In this document: positions 37,058 to 45,046 of the stretch, piece after piece
Numbering within the stretch: the first letter of the stretch is position 1
Layout: each line of letters starts with the position of its first letter
Assembly (NCBI RefSeq): GCF_016019955.1
Contig: NZ_JAECRZ010000007.1
Location: 1-64,000, forward strand
Direction: 5' to 3'
DNA length: 64,000 nt
DNA from: Thiosulfatihalobacter marinus
GTDB lineage: Bacteria; Pseudomonadota; Alphaproteobacteria; Rhodobacterales; Rhodobacteraceae
Notes under the pieces: model-generated
What the model saw: only the letters and a program-made list of their open reading frames with translations
Databases searched by the model: none
What the model was told of the DNA's origin: nothing
Made by a program: the position numbers and the translations under genes

Positions 37058-38242
37058 CTAACGCGTCAGGCCCCGCATACCCCGTTCCAACCCTTCGAGC
37101 GTCATCGGAACCATGCGATCTTGGAAAATCTCGCGCACCATCTTGATGGAATGGGTATGCGGCCAGTAGTGTTCCGGGATCGGGTTGATCCACAGGTTTG
37201 ATTTCCACTGATCGCGGGCACGTTCCAGCCAGACTTGCCCCGCCTCCTTGTTCCAGTGCTCGTTGGCGCCGCCGGGATAGGCGATTTCATAAGGAGACAT
37301 GGACGCGTCCCCGACGAATATGCATTTGTAGTCGGGTCCATAGGTGCGCAGCACTTCGTGCGTGGGGGTCTGGGCATCCCAACGGCGGCGATTGTCACGC
37401 CAGACACCTTCGTACAGACAGTTGTGGAAGTAATAGTATTCGAGATGCTTGAATTCGGCCCGCGCGGCGGAAAACAGCTCTTCGACCACTTTCACATAAG
37501 GGTCCATCGACCCGCCCACATCCAGAAACAACAGCACCTTGACCGCGTTGTGCCGTTCGGGGCGGGTTTTCACGTCAAGATAGCCATGCTCGGCAGTGGC
37601 GCGGATGGTGCCGTTGAGGTCAAGCTCTTCGTTGGCGCCTTCGCGCGCCCAGCGGCGCAGGCGTTTGAGCGCCACTTTGATATTGCGGGTACCCAGTTCG
37701 ACCGTGTCGTCGAAATTGCGGAATTCGCGCTTGTCCCATACCTTTACCGCCCTTTGGTGGCGGCTTTCCTTTTGACCGATGCGCACGCCCTCGGGGTTGT
37801 ACCCATAGGCGCCAAACGGCGAGGTGCCGGCGGTGCCGATCCATTTGTTGCCGCCCTGGTGGCGGCCTTCCTGTTCCTTGAGCCGCTCCTTGAGCGTTTC
37901 CATCAGCTTGTCAAAACCACCAAGCGAGTCGATCTCGGCCATTTCTTGGGGGCTGAGATGTTTCTCGGCCATCTTGCGAAGCCAGTCTTCGGGGATATCG
38001 ACGGCTTCCAGCACCTGCTGGATGGAAATCTCGCCCAGCCCCTCGAACGTGGCTGCAAAAGCGCGATCGAACTTGTCGATATTGCGCTCGTCCTTCACCA
38101 TCACCGTGCGGGCAAGGTAGTAGAAGGCCTCGACATCATAGGTGGCAAGCCCCGCCCGAAGGCCTTCGAGAAATCCGAGAAATTCGCGCAGCGATACCGG
38201 CACACCGCCAGACCGCAGATTTTCGAAGAACCTCAGAAACAT
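37058..38242 (-). CDS. VWA-domain protein, CoxE family
   Basis: A 394-residue protein with a CoxE-like N-terminal half and a von Willebrand factor A domain. The VWA core begins VKVLLFLDVGGSMDPYVKVVEE: a MIDAS-type DxGxS, here DVGGS (the usual form is DxSxS, so one Ser is Gly). A second site is FVGDASMSPYE with the later MIDAS Asp. In CoxE/YehP proteins this domain works with a MoxR ATPase on assembly of metal enzymes. A MoxR gene (40404-41243) lies upstream on the same strand. The start is four bases after the stop of the 55-residue membrane protein gene. Confidence 0.88.
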   Translation of the reverse strand: MFLRFFENLRSGGVPVSLREFLGFLEGLRAGLATYDVEAFYYLARTVMVKDERNIDKFDRAFAATFEGLGEISIQQVLEAVDIPEDWLRKMAEKHLSPQEMAEIDSLGGFDKLMETLKERLKEQEGRHQGGNKWIGTAGTSPFGAYGYNPEGVRIGQKESRHQRAVKVWDKREFRNFDDTVELGTRNIKVALKRLRRWAREGANEELDLNGTIRATAEHGYLDVKTRPERHNAVKVLLFLDVGGSMDPYVKVVEELFSAARAEFKHLEYYYFHNCLYEGVWRDNRRRWDAQTPTHEVLRTYGPDYKCIFVGDASMSPYEIAYPGGANEHWNKEAGQVWLERARDQWKSNLWINPIPEHYWPHTHSIKMVREIFQDRMVPMTLEGLERGMRGLTR

Positions 38243-38246
38243 GAGC

Positions 38247-38414
38247 CTACAGGCTCAACCTGTGCACCAGGATGGTGGCGAACAGGCCAAGCAGCGCAAA
38301 GGCGACGGCGTAGATAAAGGTATACTGCAGGACATCAAGGCGTTTGCCGCCACGTTTGCGGGCCAGAAAGGCGCCGACAACGGCACCGGCTATGGCTGCG
38401 AAGAAAACGATCAT
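38247..38414 (-). CDS. small two-helix membrane protein (55 residues)
   Basis: A reading frame below common size cut-offs (MIVFFAAIAGAVVGAFLA..., 55 residues). It has two hydrophobic segments, about 3-18 and 31-50, separated by the basic loop RKRGGKRLDVLQYT. It starts six bases after the DUF2927 stop and ends four bases before the VWA start, with GGGAGA upstream of the ATG. This tight packing argues that it is translated as part of the operon. I recognise no family; a membrane anchor for the MoxR-VWA pair is one possibility. Confidence 0.75.
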   Translation of the reverse strand: MIVFFAAIAGAVVGAFLARKRGGKRLDVLQYTFIYAVAFALLGLFATILVHRLSL

Positions 38415-38420
38415 GATTTG

Positions 38421-39785
38421 TCAGAATCTCCCGTTCAGCGGGTTGAGCGCGGCAATCTCGCGAATTTTCGAACGCACGGCCCAATCCGGGCCAAATCCGT
38501 AGCGTGCCCAGCCAAGACTGTCCAGCCGGACAGTGCTTGCCTCTTGTCGTCTGCCCTCCATGTCCAGCGCCTCCGCCCGCAAGAGCATCAGGGTAGAGAG
38601 CAGAGCCGCATTCTCATATTGCGCGGCGACCGCGAGTTGCGGGTCGATCAAGGCGAGCGCCTGTTGGTCCTGGCCTGTCGAAATGGCGTGGGCCGAAAGC
38701 TGTGTCGCGACAAAGGCGCGGTGTGGCCCGAGTTGTGGCGCGCGGGCATACGCGCGATCGGCATTGAGGAACTGGGTTTGTGCGGCGTCCACATCCTGAG
38801 ATTGCAACAGACGCCCCAGCGCATAATAGGAAAAGCCCAGCCGATGATCCTGCCAGCCCTGATTTTGCGCGATGGAAAGCGCCTGACGCGCGGCAACCCG
38901 GCGGGCGGCGGGGGCTGTGCCCGGGCCAAGAGCGGTCTGGATCGCGTCGATCCAGGACCGTGGCGTGGCCGGCAGATTGCGGGGCGAAAGCCCTTCTCCG
39001 CGCGGGTTGATGCGGGCAAGGATGGCGGGGAGACGGGCAGCCACCTGATCGCGGGTCATGCCATTGCGCAGCGCCGGGTCGTAATAGGCGCGCAGCACGG
39101 TCATGTCGAAGCCGGTCAGCACGGCGTGGATATTGTCGTCGTTGAAAATGCTGTCGGGAAGGCGATAGAGATCGTTGAGCGGACCAATTGCCTGAGCCAG
39201 TTCTTCCTGGAGGCAATCGCGGGTTTCCTGCGGGCTGGTGTCGTTGGGAACGAAGATCGCCAGCTTTTCGCGGCGTTCCAGCAACGCCCAGTTGGTGGAC
39301 GCATTGCGCCGGGCCGAGCGATATTGCGACAGGTTCGAGATATTGGGTACGACGAAACAGGCCGCCTGGGGCAGGGCGCGCCGGATTTCGCGCCGCGAGA
39401 CTGACTGAATTGTAATGTTGGCGCTGCTGTCGCGCACAAGGCGGATATCGATACGGGCCTCGGTTCGGAGGCGCGAGATCAAGCGTTGCAGATCAGACAT
39501 CATACCCACCGGCGTCTTGCCGACGACTCGGACCGTGATCGGGCCTTCGAAACGCGTCAGCCGATCAAGTTTTCGCCCGCTTTCAAGTTGGAAGCTGAGA
39601 TCAAGAAAATCCCGCGCAATATCGCGGTTCGCCCGTGCCGGAGGAGCAGGTTGCGGGGTCGCGAAATTCTTCATCGGCGGCAGAGTCGTGTCCGCGACAG
39701 CGGCGCGGGTGGGTGTGTCCAGATTACCGCTCGACACGCAGGCCGAAAGCGCAAGAAGCGCTAAAAGAGCCAGGCGCAACTTCAT
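38421..39785 (-). CDS. DUF2927 family lipoprotein
   Basis: A 454-residue protein with a lipoprotein signal: LLALLALSAC, Cys about 16. The DUF2927 domain shows ALPQAACFVVPNISNLSQYR, then IFVPNDTSPQETRDCLQEELAQAIGPLNDLYRLPDSIFNDDN (here only named in parts), and YYDPALRNGMTRDQVAARLP, all family features. It has a zinc-protease-like look (EELAQAIG helix with Glu residues) but no HExxH. The C-terminal 120 residues look like TPR repeats. It is probably periplasmic; no function is known. The start overlaps the GNAT stop (ATGA), so it is translationally coupled. Confidence 0.85.
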   Translation of the reverse strand: MKLRLALLALLALSACVSSGNLDTPTRAAVADTTLPPMKNFATPQPAPPARANRDIARDFLDLSFQLESGRKLDRLTRFEGPITVRVVGKTPVGMMSDLQRLISRLRTEARIDIRLVRDSSANITIQSVSRREIRRALPQAACFVVPNISNLSQYRSARRNASTNWALLERREKLAIFVPNDTSPQETRDCLQEELAQAIGPLNDLYRLPDSIFNDDNIHAVLTGFDMTVLRAYYDPALRNGMTRDQVAARLPAILARINPRGEGLSPRNLPATPRSWIDAIQTALGPGTAPAARRVAARQALSIAQNQGWQDHRLGFSYYALGRLLQSQDVDAAQTQFLNADRAYARAPQLGPHRAFVATQLSAHAISTGQDQQALALIDPQLAVAAQYENAALLSTLMLLRAEALDMEGRRQEASTVRLDSLGWARYGFGPDWAVRSKIREIAALNPLNGRF

Positions 39786-40246
39786 GGGCGGTTGTACCGG
39801 ATGAAGGGCGAGAGCGTTCCAACCCGGTCGTATAGATGTCGGGCGCGCGCGTTGAACTCCTGAGTAAGCCAATACACTGATGGGGCGCCGGCGCGATCGG
39901 CAGCGGCATAGACCGCTTCGATCAGCTGGCGCCCGACGCCGGTGCCGCGCACCTCAGGATCGGTGTACAAATCCTGGAGATAGCAAACATTCTCCACTTT
40001 CCAGGCATGCCGGTGAAACAGGTAGTGGGCGAGCCCGACCAAATCTTCGCCGCGTTGCGCCACAAGGCCGGAAAAATCCTGTGGATCATCGCCCGTCAGG
40101 CGCGCAAAGGTGGTGGTGTAGACGTTGCCGGAGACGGTGGTTTCGTAAAATTCCAGATAAGCCGTCCACATTCGGCGCCATTCGGCCTTGTCTGTCAGGC
40201 GCAACGGGCGGATCACAATTTCCCTGGTGTCAACCATGCCTGTCAT
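39782..40246 (-). CDS. GNAT family N-acetyltransferase
   Basis: A 154-residue acetyl-CoA-dependent acyltransferase. The GNAT fold is seen as IVIRPLRLTDKAEWRRMWTAY at the start, strand VCYLQDLYTDPEVRGTGVGRQLIEAVYAAA (motif A with the acetyl-CoA loop RGTGVG), and the closing YDRVGTLSPFIRYN. The substrate is unknown; relatives act on amino groups of small molecules or proteins. Met1 and Met4 are both possible starts. It is between moxR and the DUF2927 gene on the same strand and overlaps the latter by four bases. Confidence 0.88.
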   Translation of the reverse strand: MTGMVDTREIVIRPLRLTDKAEWRRMWTAYLEFYETTVSGNVYTTTFARLTGDDPQDFSGLVAQRGEDLVGLAHYLFHRHAWKVENVCYLQDLYTDPEVRGTGVGRQLIEAVYAAADRAGAPSVYWLTQEFNARARHLYDRVGTLSPFIRYNRP

Positions 40247-40403
40247 TCTCTGCTCAAAAATGTCCGTAATTATCGCTCAGGGTAGCATATGAGCGCCCTG
40301 CGGCAAGAATGTGAAGCGGTTTCGATTATTCAAAGGCTAGCGAAGGGTGCCTGTGCCGGTTTCGGGCCGGTTTCATTCACCCCGTTGCCGTCAAGCACCC
40401 GGC

Positions 40404-41243
40404 CTAGCGGCTGGAACGCGCCATGAATGCAAGACGTTCAAACAGGTGCACGTCCTGTTCGTTCTTGAGCAGAGCGCCATGCAGCTTGGGCAGGGCATTG
40501 ACCCCGTCGCGCTTGAGATCCTGCGGGTCCATGTCTTCGGCCAGCAGCAGCTTGAGCCAGTCCAGAACTTCGGATGTGGACGGCTTTTTCTTGAGCCCGG
40601 CCACGTCGCGGATTTCGTAGAACTGCGTCAATGCGGTGGTCAGCAGGTGGTCCTTGATTCCGGGGTGATGCACTTCGACGATCCGCTTCATTGTGTCGGA
40701 ATCGGGAAAGCGGATATAGTGAAAAAAGCATCGGCGCAGAAATGCGTCAGGCAGTTCTTTTTCGTTGTTCGACGTGATGATGATGATCGGGCGCTGCCTT
40801 GCGCGGACGGTTTGCCCGGTTTCGTAGACGTGGAACTCCATCTTGTCGAGTTCCTGCAAGAGATCGTTGGGAAATTCGATATCCGCCTTGTCGATCTCAT
40901 CAATCAGCAAGACAACACGTTCGTCCGAATCAAACGCCTCCCACAGCTTGCCGCGCTTGATGTAATTGGAGATGTCATGCACGCGCGCATCGCCCAGTTG
41001 GCTGTCACGCAGGCGTGATACCGCATCGTATTCATAGAGGCCTTGTTGCGCCTTGGTGGTGGACTTGATGTTCCATTCAATCATACGCAACCCGAGCGCG
41101 GCGGCCACTTGCCGGGCCAGTTCGGTCTTGCCCGTACCCGGCTCGCCCTTAACCAGCAGAGGCCGTTCCAACGTAACCGCCGCGTTGACGGCAACCGTCA
41201 GGTCTTCGGTCGCGACGTAATCCTTGGTGCCTTCGAATTTCAT
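40404..41243 (-). CDS. MoxR-family AAA+ ATPase
   Basis: A 279-residue AAA+ ATPase with Walker A GEPGTGKT (33-40), Walker B LLIDEID (112-118), sensor 1 in ITSNNEKELPDAFLRRC, and the Arg finger in RRCFFHY. MoxR proteins act as chaperones that help metal cofactor assembly together with a VWA-domain protein. The CoxE-type VWA gene is 2.2 kb downstream on the same strand, separated by GNAT, DUF2927 and small-membrane-protein genes. A gap of 157 bases separates it from the GNAT gene, so the operon may start here or have an inner promoter. Confidence 0.92.
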   Translation of the reverse strand: MKFEGTKDYVATEDLTVAVNAAVTLERPLLVKGEPGTGKTELARQVAAALGLRMIEWNIKSTTKAQQGLYEYDAVSRLRDSQLGDARVHDISNYIKRGKLWEAFDSDERVVLLIDEIDKADIEFPNDLLQELDKMEFHVYETGQTVRARQRPIIIITSNNEKELPDAFLRRCFFHYIRFPDSDTMKRIVEVHHPGIKDHLLTTALTQFYEIRDVAGLKKKPSTSEVLDWLKLLLAEDMDPQDLKRDGVNALPKLHGALLKNEQDVHLFERLAFMARSSR

Positions 41244-41428
41244 GAGGAATTTCCTGCCCGTTCGCGTGTTTCGGGCGGCACCCTACCGTGAACATAATTT
41301 GTCCGCAATGCACTGCTAAGGGGTAGTGACAATCCCGGACCGAAGGGGTATTGGCAGGCGCAGAGAAGGGGGGTTCGATGTCTGAAGATTCAACCGCGAT
41401 GGACGTTGACCACGAAGAGGGAGCAGCC

Positions 41429-41851
41429 ATGAAAGCCGAAACCTTCCTGCCTGACGACTATCGTCCCGCAGAAGATGAGCCGTTCATGAACGAACGGCAG
41501 GTAGAGTATTTCCGCCGCAAGCTGATCAACTGGAAAAATGAGCTTCTGGCGGACAGCCGGGACACGATCGAAGGATTGCAGGACGGAACGCGTAATATCC
41601 CCGACGTGGCCGATCGCGCCAGCGAAGAAACCGACCGGGCGCTGGAATTGCGCACCCGGGACCGTCAGCGCAAGCTGGTGCTCAAGATCGATTCGGCCCT
41701 GCGCAGGATCGACGAGGGCGAATACGGCTATTGTGAAGTGACCGGCGAGCCGATCAGCCTGAAACGGCTGGATGCGCGCCCCATCGCAACCATGAGCCTG
41801 GAAGCCCAGGAGCGCCACGAGCGCCGGGAAAAAGTGCACCGCGACGAATAA
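41429..41851 (+). CDS. dksA: RNA polymerase-binding transcription factor DksA (single-cysteine type)
   Basis: A 140-residue DksA, which binds the RNA polymerase secondary channel and works with ppGpp to adjust rRNA and amino-acid promoters. The coiled-coil tip DVADRA (59-64) matches the E. coli D-x-x-D-x-A tip needed for activity. The C-terminal zinc finger of E. coli has four Cys; here only Cys102 remains, with Thr105, Ser123 and Ala126 in the other places, so zinc should not bind as in E. coli. ATG 41429 has GAGGGAG upstream; ATG 41378 (17 residues longer) also has a fair ribosome site. A terminator follows. Confidence 0.92.
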   Translation: MKAETFLPDDYRPAEDEPFMNERQVEYFRRKLINWKNELLADSRDTIEGLQDGTRNIPDVADRASEETDRALELRTRDRQRKLVLKIDSALRRIDEGEYGYCEVTGEPISLKRLDARPIATMSLEAQERHERREKVHRDE

Positions 41852-41877
41852 GCCGGTGGAACATGGAAAAACACAGG

Positions 41878-41904
41878 CGCCGGGGCTTTTGTCCCGGCGT
41901 TTTT
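41878..41904 (+). terminator. dksA terminator
   Basis: A CGCCGGG / CCCGGCG stem (41878-41884, 41893-41899) with an eight-base loop, followed by TTTTT (41900-41904). It begins 26 bases after the dksA stop and just before the monooxygenase gene. Confidence 0.85.
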
Positions 41905-41912
41905 CGTTTCAT

Positions 41913-43094
41913 ATGGCCAGTATGGAAATGATGGGATTGAAAACCGGTGTGATCGGTGCCGGTATTGGCGGGCTTACGGCCGCTTTGTGCCTGCAACGAC
42001 GTGGCGCGCTGGTGACCGTGCTGGAACAGGCCGAAGATATCACCGAAGTTGGCGCCGGGTTGCAGATAAGTCCGAATGGTGTGGCGGTTTTACGCGCGTT
42101 GGGGCTGGAGACGGCACTGGCGCAAAAGGCGGTGCGTGCCCGCGCGGTGGAACTGCGCGACTATGCGGTGGGGCGTCTGGTAACGCGGGTGGACCTGGGG
42201 CATCTGCCCGAAGAGATGCGGTATTATTTCGTGCATCGCGCCGATCTGATCGATCTGCTTGCCGAAGCCGTGCGCCGGACAGGCATCCGCGTACGTCTCT
42301 TGCAGAAAGTCGAGGATGTGCTGCCGGGTGAAAAACCGGTGGCGCGCATGGCAAACGGTGCCGAGTTCGGGGCAAAATTGCTGTTGGGTGCTGACGGTCT
42401 GCACAGCCGGGCGCGGGCGGCGCTGAATGGCACTGTCGCGCCGTTCTTTACCCGTCAGGTGGCCTGGCGTGCCACGGTGCCAAATACCAGCGGCCACCCG
42501 GATGTGGCGCAGGTACATATGGGGCCGCACCGCCATGTGGTGACGTACCCGCTGCGAGGCGGAGCGCTGGTCAATATCGTGGCCGTGCAGGAGCGTGCGG
42601 CATGGGCCGAGGAAGGTTGGCATATCGCGGATGACCCGGCCAATCTTCGGGCCGTCTTTGCCGACTTTGGCGGCATCGTTCCTGATTTGTTGAAGCAGGT
42701 GGACACTGTGCGCCGCTGGGGTTTGTTCCGGCATCCGGTCGCGCCGGTGTGGCACAAGGCGAATGTTGCGATTCTGGGGGACGCGGCGCATCCAACGCTG
42801 CCTTTCATGGCGCAGGGCGCAGTCATGGCGATGGAAGATGCCTGGGTTCTGGGCGATGCCCTGGCAGAGGCGCCCGATACGGAATCGGGGCTTTCCGGAT
42901 ACCAGGCGCGCCGGGAAGAACGGGTGAAACGCGTTGTGGCGGCGGCGTCAAAAAACGCCTGGAAATACCACCTGAGCGTGCCGCCGGTAAGGGCGCTGGC
43001 ACATTTGGGGTTGCGGATCGGTGGGGCGGTCGCCCCCAAACGCATGTTGTCCCAGTTTGACTGGATCTACCGGCACGACGTTACGGCCGGGTAG
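41913..43094 (+). CDS. FAD-dependent monooxygenase (salicylate hydroxylase-like)
   Basis: A flavoprotein hydroxylase of about 393 residues. The Rossmann GAGIGG (15-20) opens the FAD domain, GADGLHSRAR holds the DG motif, and ILGDAAHPTLPFMAQGAVMAMEDA has the GD motif that binds the FAD ribityl chain. This class hydroxylates aromatic acids such as salicylate or 3-hydroxybenzoate with NAD(P)H and O2. The substrate is not visible and no ring-cleavage genes are adjacent. Starts at 41913, 41922, 41928 and 41931 are all possible; the first is kept because the dksA terminator ends at 41904. It converges on xth. Confidence 0.88.
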   Translation: MASMEMMGLKTGVIGAGIGGLTAALCLQRRGALVTVLEQAEDITEVGAGLQISPNGVAVLRALGLETALAQKAVRARAVELRDYAVGRLVTRVDLGHLPEEMRYYFVHRADLIDLLAEAVRRTGIRVRLLQKVEDVLPGEKPVARMANGAEFGAKLLLGADGLHSRARAALNGTVAPFFTRQVAWRATVPNTSGHPDVAQVHMGPHRHVVTYPLRGGALVNIVAVQERAAWAEEGWHIADDPANLRAVFADFGGIVPDLLKQVDTVRRWGLFRHPVAPVWHKANVAILGDAAHPTLPFMAQGAVMAMEDAWVLGDALAEAPDTESGLSGYQARREERVKRVVAAASKNAWKYHLSVPPVRALAHLGLRIGGAVAPKRMLSQFDWIYRHDVTAG

Positions 43095-43169
43095 GAGGCG
43101 CGAACCGAAAGAGTGCCTGCGGCACCCCGTTTTGAGCCCGACTGCGCCTCTGGCGCGCGGGCGGCCTGG

Positions 43170-43949
43170 TCATGCCGCGAGATCGACCCAGACAGGCACG
43201 TGGTCGGATGGCCTGGTTTCGCCGCGCACGTGCTTGTCGATCTGGCAATCGCGCAACAGATCGGCACATTGCGGGCTGAGCAGAAAGTGATCGATGCGTA
43301 TCCCGTCATCGCGGTTCCACGCCCCGGCCTGATAATCCCAGAACGAATAATGGCCCGCGCCAGCGGTACAGGTGCGAAAGGCTTCGGTCATGCCGAGATA
43401 GAGCAGACGGCGGAATGCGGCGCGGCTTTGGGGGAGGGCCAGCGCATCCTCGCGCCAGGCTTCCGGACGCGCGGCGTCTTCGTCCTGGGGGATGACGTTG
43501 TAATCTCCGGCCATCAGAAACGGCTCTTCCGACGCCAGCAAAACGCGCGCCCGATCGATCAGCCGTTCCATCCAGGCGAGCTTGTAGTCGTATTTTGGTC
43601 CTGGTGTCGGGTTGCCGTTGGGCAGGTACAGGCCACATACCCGAACTGGCACATCGCCCATCACGGTGGCTTCGACATAGCGGGCCTGTTCATCGCTGTC
43701 GTCGCCCGGCAGGCCACGGCGGATGTCCTCCAGCGGCAATTTTGACAGTATGGCCACGCCGTTAAAACTTTTCTGGCCGTGGGTTTCGACGATGTAGCCG
43801 CGATCCTCGAACAGGGCGCGCGGGAATGACGCGTCGACGGATTTGATCTCTTGTAGCAGAGCCACGTCGGGCTGAGCCTCGTCCAGCCACCGCGGCAGCG
43901 CCTCGGCCCGGGCCTTGATGCCGTTGATATTGAATGTCGCGACCTTCAT
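43170..43949 (-). CDS. xth: exodeoxyribonuclease III
   Basis: A 259-residue AP endonuclease/3'-exonuclease for base-excision repair. Active-site residues of the family are at Asn8 (FNING), Glu34 (LLQEIKS), Asp149 and Asn151 (GDYNVIP), and Asp249-His250 (PSDHVP). Length agrees with exonuclease III (about 265). The start MKVATFNINGIKAR is the conserved family beginning; GGGG lies about nine bases upstream. It converges on the monooxygenase and is divergent from the repeat-protein gene across a 390-bp gap. xthA is the other symbol used. Confidence 0.95.
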   Translation of the reverse strand: MKVATFNINGIKARAEALPRWLDEAQPDVALLQEIKSVDASFPRALFEDRGYIVETHGQKSFNGVAILSKLPLEDIRRGLPGDDSDEQARYVEATVMGDVPVRVCGLYLPNGNPTPGPKYDYKLAWMERLIDRARVLLASEEPFLMAGDYNVIPQDEDAARPEAWREDALALPQSRAAFRRLLYLGMTEAFRTCTAGAGHYSFWDYQAGAWNRDDGIRIDHFLLSPQCADLLRDCQIDKHVRGETRPSDHVPVWVDLAA

Positions 43950-44339
43950 GAGACAGCCCCCTTGCGCCTGGTTCTCGGGAACTATCCACCGGAAACTGGG
44001 GTTCTGCAAGGGACGTATCCGGGCATTTCAGCGAGCGATATGCCGGGGAATCACGCGCTGCACGGGCCGGGAATCGTGGGGCGTGGCGGGTGTGATTCTC
44101 TGTGTGGCGACGGTGCGCGACATGCGGCCAAAGTGCGATTGTGGTGAAAATGAGGCGTGAATGAGGCGAAAATATTGCGGACCCGTTGAGTCACAAAAAG
44201 CAATATAAAACAAGTTTTTAAGGATTGATATTGAAGTGATTATGATTGTTGCGAACTCGCTAAGCGAGAAAAAATTGTTTGAAAAACCCGGAATGAGTGC
44301 AAGCGTGAAGAGGTCGAAACTTCAACTGGGAATTCAAAA
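43950..44339. promoter_or_regulatory. 390-bp upstream region of the repeat-protein gene
   Basis: This gap holds no gene I can support. Its last 180 bases are clearly AT-richer than the rest of the window (for example the stretches AAAAAGCAATATAAAACAAG near 44195-44215 and GAGAAAAAATTG near 44265), which fits a promoter or recently acquired DNA. A small CTCGC/GCGAG hairpin lies near 44257. No sigma-70 or sigma-54 motif is convincing by eye. Confidence 0.45.
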
Positions 44340-44987
44340 ATGCTCGCCAAAAAATCCATCGAAAACGTTAACGAAACCTTTGCACAGCGTACGCCGGGCA
44401 ACACCCACCTCAGCCCGTTTGACGGAGAGGCCACCGGAATGTTCACTTCGGGACTGACGGCCGAGATGACGGGCGATGCCATGTCGGGCGATGACACCGC
44501 GCTTTTCACCAGTGGCCTGGTGCAGATGTTCACCAGCGGATTGGCCCCGCGTGCAACGGCCGATGCAACCGCCGGCGAAGGGCTTGAAATGTTCACGAGC
44601 GGTCTGTCCGCAGCGGGCCAATCGGCGGAAGCCGGTGACGCGGTGGAGATGTTCACCAGCGGTCTGGTTCAGATGTTCACAAGCGGGTTGGCCGCCGAAG
44701 GCTCGTCTGCCGAAGCCGGAGATGCGGTGGAAATGTTCACCAGCGGGCTTGTGCAGATGTACACCAGCGGTCTGGCCCCGACGCAAACCGCCCAAGCCAC
44801 TGCCGGCGAGGGGCTTGAAATGTTTACCAGTGGTCTGGCGGCCGAGGGGTCTTCTGCCGAAGCCGGAGATGCGGTGGAAATGTTCACAAGTGGCCTGGTG
44901 CAGATGTTCACCAGCGGGCTGGCCCCGCGCGGTGAAGCCCGCGCCGAAGCCGGTGAAGGCGCCGAGCTTTTCACGTCGGGTCTGTGA
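44340..44987 (+). CDS. repeat protein with twelve [M/L][F/Y]TSGL motifs
   Basis: A 215-residue acidic protein with no family I can name. After about 33 residues of N-terminal sequence with the only Lys residues, [M/L][F/Y]TSGL occurs at residues 34, 55, 63, 84, 104, 112, 132, 140, 161, 181, 189 and 210. The copies at 55/63, 104/112, 132/140 and 181/189 are doublets joined by VQ. Spacers such as AEAGDAVE and TAGEGLE are rich in Ala, Gly and Glu. The last six residues are LFTSGL. There is no Cys or Trp, and no signal peptide or membrane span. The ribosome site is weak (GGGA about ten bases upstream). A partner gene and an exporter follow. Confidence 0.85.
   Translation: MLAKKSIENVNETFAQRTPGNTHLSPFDGEATGMFTSGLTAEMTGDAMSGDDTALFTSGLVQMFTSGLAPRATADATAGEGLEMFTSGLSAAGQSAEAGDAVEMFTSGLVQMFTSGLAAEGSSAEAGDAVEMFTSGLVQMYTSGLAPTQTAQATAGEGLEMFTSGLAAEGSSAEAGDAVEMFTSGLVQMFTSGLAPRGEARAEAGEGAELFTSGL
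44439..44987 (+). repeat. coding tandem repeats of 49-codon super-units
   Basis: The repeats are visible in DNA. Doublets start 49 codons (147 bp) apart at residues 55 and 104 and again at 132 and 181, and the last single motif is 49 codons after the one at 161. A 35-base run (44706-44740) recurs without change at 44853-44887, exactly 147 bp later. The 28-codon step between 104 and 132 looks like a super-unit that lost 21 codons. Such identity points to recent duplication or recombination. Confidence 0.85.
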
Positions 44988-45046
44988 TCCGTTGACTGGG
45001 GACCGGGGCGCGGTTGCGCGCCTCTGACAAGGTGAGGAGAAATCCG

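Noticed and set aside
44236-44457. A 73-codon plus-strand frame overlapping the start of the repeat protein
   Set aside because: No ribosome site and no family similarity, and it overlaps the repeat gene in another frame.
44334-44795. Antisense frame of 153 codons with its own repeats
   Set aside because: The repeat pattern is only the mirror of the FTSGL codons in the other strand.
44340-44987. Repeat block considered as a CRISPR array
   Set aside because: The repeats are in frame with one long reading frame, spacers are related to each other, and no cas gene is nearby.
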